NCBI GenBank assembly: GCA_902790465.1
Contig: CADASF010000002.1
Coordinates: forward strand, 1-64,000
From: an uncultured bacterium
Lineage (GTDB): Bacteria; Vulcanimicrobiota; CADAWZ01
DNA length: 64,000 nucleotides
Reading direction: 5' to 3'
How positions within the stretch are numbered: position 1 is the first letter of the stretch; each line of letters opens with the position of its first letter. Both the position numbers and the translations under genes were made by a program. Of the stretch, positions 61,195 through 64,000 are shown piece by piece. The notes under the pieces are model-generated. The model had not been told where the DNA came from. It saw only the letters and a program-made list of their open reading frames with translations, and ran no database searches.

Positions 61195-63588
61195 ATGGAA
61201 TTTTACAAACAAATACTACCTGTTGTTATTGACAGGAAAGAAAAAAGAAGTATTTTGAAAAGTCTTGCTAAAGAATATACCGCTGTAGTTGATGGAGCTG
61301 ATGAGATACTTAAAACTCGTTTCAATAGAGTTTGTATGTGTCAATCATCTAATACTTGGGATATATTCAGAGATGAGCAGACTGGCTGTTTATTATATGT
61401 TATGATTCCTGAACATCATAAACATATAGAAGTTGGCTGTTTTGCCAACAATAGTGATGACAAAAAAGTTTTTGACAATTTTAAATCTATTGTAAGAAAA
61501 GTTTTGAGTTCTTTTAGTGATGTCAGCTATGTAAGATGGAAACAATTCAATTTTGTAAATGAGAAATTTAACATATTGAATGTTGATTCATCTGAAAAGT
61601 TGTTTACAAAAATAAATCCTTCTGTCATAACATATTTAAAAGAACCTTTTGTTTTAAATATTTTGAGAGCTATTGGTCATGGTAAAACATCTCTAATGGA
61701 CGAGATATCCAAGGAATTTACAAATGTTGATCTTTTCTCTGTGATAAGTACACTTGTCGATCTCGGTCTAACAAGTAAGAGTTTCTTCGTATATTGCCGT
61801 GAATTTGGTCATCAGATAAGCAGAATGAAAGATCTTGAATCCATAAGAGATGCTTCTTCTCGCGGTCTTCAATGTCCTTTCTGTGGTAAATTGTTCCTTG
61901 AAGAAAAAATAGATCAAGTTTTATATCTTACAGATGAAGGTAATAAATTTATAAAAAATAATTTTTGGCTTTCACTTTATGTAGGTTATACTCTTTTGTC
62001 TATTGGAATATATCAGGATAATATTGCTGTCAGAAATGAACATGGTTTAAAAGATACAGATATTTTTGTAAGTTATTTTGGAAAACTTATATATATATGT
62101 GTAAAAGAAGGTCCTATAAACAAGGAAGATATATTTACTTTTGCTGAAAGAGCTGAATTTTATAATGCAGATAAGACCGTATTGATTACAGATACAATTT
62201 TTGATCAAACAGATATTGTATTTTTCAATAAGGCAATAAAGAATATTACTATTATAAATTATTTGGGTGATGTTCAATCGGCTTTAAAAGATGTTTTAAA
62301 TGAAGTCAAGTTGATGAGTGTTTCTGATTCTATCAGGAATTTTGGGCAGATGTCTTATATTAATTTGACATCAACACTTACAGATAATTTCTTTAAGGAT
62401 CAGAAAGAAAATATAATTTCTAAATTAGACCCTGTAAATATACATACTTCTTTCTTTGGAAATGATTTAATTGATAACAAATTTGAAGATTCTAAAGATA
62501 TGATAGAATATGAAGAAGAATTGATAGATGAAGTCATATCTTCAAATACTCCTTTTGTTTCTGAAGCAGAAGAAGAAAATGTTTCATTAGATTCAACTTC
62601 TTTAGATGAAGAAGATAAAAGTGTAACTGATGAACAGGAAATAGAATTCTCAATAGATGAACCAATCGAAGTAGAACCTGAATTACAGGAAAATATACCT
62701 GAAGATGAAGAGTCTAAGTTATCGGAAATAGATATTGAAGAAGAATTTGATGATGACGATGATGATTTCTTGATTCAAGAAACCATGAGGGTTGGATTCC
62801 AAGCAGAAGATAATATTGTTGAAATTCCAAAGATGTCTGATTATGATATCAAAATCAGTGAAAGCTCTTCTAAAGTATATGATAATGTTTACAATATTTG
62901 TAAATCTTCATCAATTATTTCTTATTCAGAACTTGAAGATGTTGTGTCTGAACTTGATGAAAATATAAATTTTGCATTGGCTTCGAAAGATGGTTTTTCT
63001 GTTTTTTATAAAAAATATGATAGACCAGATGCAGAAATTGTTTCTGCTTATTCTTCGGAATTTTTTGATAGGATTTCTAAAGAATTCTCCTCTGTTTCAG
63101 ATAAAAACATAAAATCAGTTTTTATCAATTCTGCTGATTCATATATGACTATATCGCCTGTTGAATTGGGATATACAATATTTAAGTGTGAAAAAGAAGT
63201 TGAAGATATTGAATTAAAAATTCAGTCTTCTGAAGATGTAAGGAATTCCTTATCAGATAAGGTTTTTGATGACTTAAATAAAATAGATACAGTAAAAGCT
63301 CTTCTTCTTTGTGATGAATCAAGTGCAAATGAAAAACAAGTTGGAAACATAAATTCTGTAGAGAATATCAAGGAATTTGTTTTTGGATTCTGTAAAGAGA
63401 ATATGCACATGATAAATAAAATTATGGGAGATAGCAAGATAAGTCAAATTTGTATTATTACAGATTCGCTTATATATTCATTTGTATTCTTTGAGGAGAA
63501 AACAGTATTTGTTTCTCTTATTGATGCATCGGCTGGAAAAGAAGTATGGTATTTGAAAATAATGGAATCTGCAAAACTTATTGCATAG
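61195..63588 (+). CDS. Multidomain protein: zinc knuckle, degenerate PD-(D/E)XK-like fold, tandem roadblock-like domains
   Basis: 797 residues from ATG 61195 (GAGGTGG upstream; the TTG at 61177 is rejected). Residues 1-225: alpha/beta region with a possible winged helix. About 227: CPFCGK, a half zinc-ribbon whose partner cysteines are not evident. About 282-370: NEHGLKDTDIFVSYFGKLIYICVKEG..., resembling the core of PD-(D/E)XK nucleases but with ICVK where ExK is expected, so probably inactive. About 432-530: strongly acidic linker ending in a run of Asp. About 560-665 and 700-797: two segments with roadblock/LC7-like strand-helix patterns. The next gene is a stand-alone roadblock protein. 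Regulatory or polarity complex likely; family not recognised. Confidence 0.65.
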   Translation: MEFYKQILPVVIDRKEKRSILKSLAKEYTAVVDGADEILKTRFNRVCMCQSSNTWDIFRDEQTGCLLYVMIPEHHKHIEVGCFANNSDDKKVFDNFKSIVRKVLSSFSDVSYVRWKQFNFVNEKFNILNVDSSEKLFTKINPSVITYLKEPFVLNILRAIGHGKTSLMDEISKEFTNVDLFSVISTLVDLGLTSKSFFVYCREFGHQISRMKDLESIRDASSRGLQCPFCGKLFLEEKIDQVLYLTDEGNKFIKNNFWLSLYVGYTLLSIGIYQDNIAVRNEHGLKDTDIFVSYFGKLIYICVKEGPINKEDIFTFAERAEFYNADKTVLITDTIFDQTDIVFFNKAIKNITIINYLGDVQSALKDVLNEVKLMSVSDSIRNFGQMSYINLTSTLTDNFFKDQKENIISKLDPVNIHTSFFGNDLIDNKFEDSKDMIEYEEELIDEVISSNTPFVSEAEEENVSLDSTSLDEEDKSVTDEQEIEFSIDEPIEVEPELQENIPEDEESKLSEIDIEEEFDDDDDDFLIQETMRVGFQAEDNIVEIPKMSDYDIKISESSSKVYDNVYNICKSSSIISYSELEDVVSELDENINFALASKDGFSVFYKKYDRPDAEIVSAYSSEFFDRISKEFSSVSDKNIKSVFINSADSYMTISPVELGYTIFKCEKEVEDIELKIQSSEDVRNSLSDKVFDDLNKIDTVKALLLCDESSANEKQVGNINSVENIKEFVFGFCKENMHMINKIMGDSKISQICIITDSLIYSFVFFEEKTVFVSLIDASAGKEVWYLKIMESAKLIA

Positions 63589-63605
63589 TCTAAACGGAGG
63601 AAGAT

Positions 63606-63956
63606 ATGGAGAAAATATTGGAAGATATAGCTAAATTAAGTGGAATTCAAGGTTCTCTTCTCATTGGAAAAGATGGTATTTTGATTTCATCTTTGGGAGA
63701 TTTTCAAAATGATGTAGAATTTATTAGTGCTTGTATTTCTGAGGTATATGCTTCTGCAGACAGTATGACTAATGAAAGATTTGATATTGGTCATCCTCTT
63801 GAAATGGCTATTTCTGCAAACAATCACAATACATTTATTTTTGATGTAAATGAAGATACTATTTTGGTCATAGTTTCTGATGATACAGTAAATAAAGGAT
63901 TTGTCATGATCCAAGGCAGAGAATCTGCAAAAGAATTGAAGTCAATTTTGAGTTAG
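63606..63956 (+). CDS. Roadblock/LC7-domain protein
   Basis: 116 residues, a complete roadblock/LC7 fold (IQGSLLIGKDGILISSLGD; HPLEMAISANNHNTFIFDV; DTILVIVSDDTVNKGFVMIQ). Such proteins act as GAPs or dimer scaffolds for small Ras-like GTPases (MglB type). No MglA-type GTPase is visible before the window ends. Starts 17 bp after the multidomain gene, with GGAGG upstream, so the two are likely partners. Only 44 bp of AT-rich sequence follow. Confidence 0.87.
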   Translation: MEKILEDIAKLSGIQGSLLIGKDGILISSLGDFQNDVEFISACISEVYASADSMTNERFDIGHPLEMAISANNHNTFIFDVNEDTILVIVSDDTVNKGFVMIQGRESAKELKSILS

Positions 63957-64000
63957 AAAAAAAAATATATATAGTGAAACAGGCACTGCAGAATTTTTTG

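Overview
The window is AT-rich bacterial chromosome, coding on both strands, with no phage or transposase gene and no rRNA. The gene content points to a strictly anaerobic, fermentative, flagellated bacterium: two [FeFe]-hydrogenase proteins, AdhE, a reverse-rubrerythrin-type peroxidase start, ATP-type PEP carboxykinase and a sodium-pumping oxaloacetate-decarboxylase set. Housekeeping gene order (ffh-rpsP-khpA-ylqD-rimM-trmD-rplS-lepB; rpsF-ssb-rpsR-rplI-dnaB; prmA-rsmE) and an N-terminally extended L27 resemble Firmicutes-type lineages. The many TPR, roadblock and orphan FlhA-like proteins suggest a little-studied candidate phylum. I cannot name the taxon.

Layout. 1-2.0 kb: peroxidase fragment and pckA (minus). 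2.2-9.9 kb: plus-strand redox operon (thioredoxin-like ferredoxin, sensory [FeFe] hydrogenase with PAS, SpoIIE/PP2C-type phosphatase, second thioredoxin-like ferredoxin, group B-type [FeFe] hydrogenase, AdhE). 9.9-13.2 kb: oxaloacetate decarboxylase genes (minus), whose promoter is a near-exact copy of the pckA promoter. 13.3-15.9 kb: decayed accessory zone with palindromic repeats, gene fragments, and a toxin-tail/immunity-like run of overlapping small genes. 15.9-24.6 kb: flagellar operon flgB-flgC-fliE-fliF-fliG-fliH-fliI-fliJ-transglycosylase-fliK (minus), with fliG apparently starting at ATT. 24.9-29.9 kb: secreted proteins, an MFS transporter and murB. 30.1-36.7 kb: rpmA, obgE, rpsF-ssb-rpsR-rplI, dnaB, prmA, rsmE. 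36.7-41.2 kb: secreted ASH-like protein, then a Fic / B3-B4 / ankyrin / small-protein operon ending at tRNA-Leu(CAG). 41.2-43.4 kb: repeat-rich spacer with 11-bp TTAACA boxes in front of an unusual Met-Gly / EF-hand / Gly-Tyr protein. 43.6-48.3 kb: ffh to lepB. 48.4-64 kb: M2 peptidase, YciO-like protein, transglycosylase fusion, TPR membrane protein, SIS protein, soluble FlhA-C-like protein, RNase PH, a 1232-residue TPR protein, and a multidomain protein next to a roadblock protein.

How the parts fit. PckA and the decarboxylase act on oxaloacetate and share a promoter, so C4-acid flux is probably controlled as a unit. The hydrogenase-AdhE operon couples a probable H2/redox sensor to H2 and ethanol formation. 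The 11-bp TTAACA-type boxes upstream of the flagellar operon and of the Met-Gly/EF-hand gene look like sites for an OmpR/PhoB-family regulator. The most novel items are the Met-Gly/EF-hand/Gly-Tyr protein, the membrane-less FlhA-C protein beside a SIS isomerase, the ATT start of fliG, the duplicated promoter, and the TPR/roadblock cluster at the right end.
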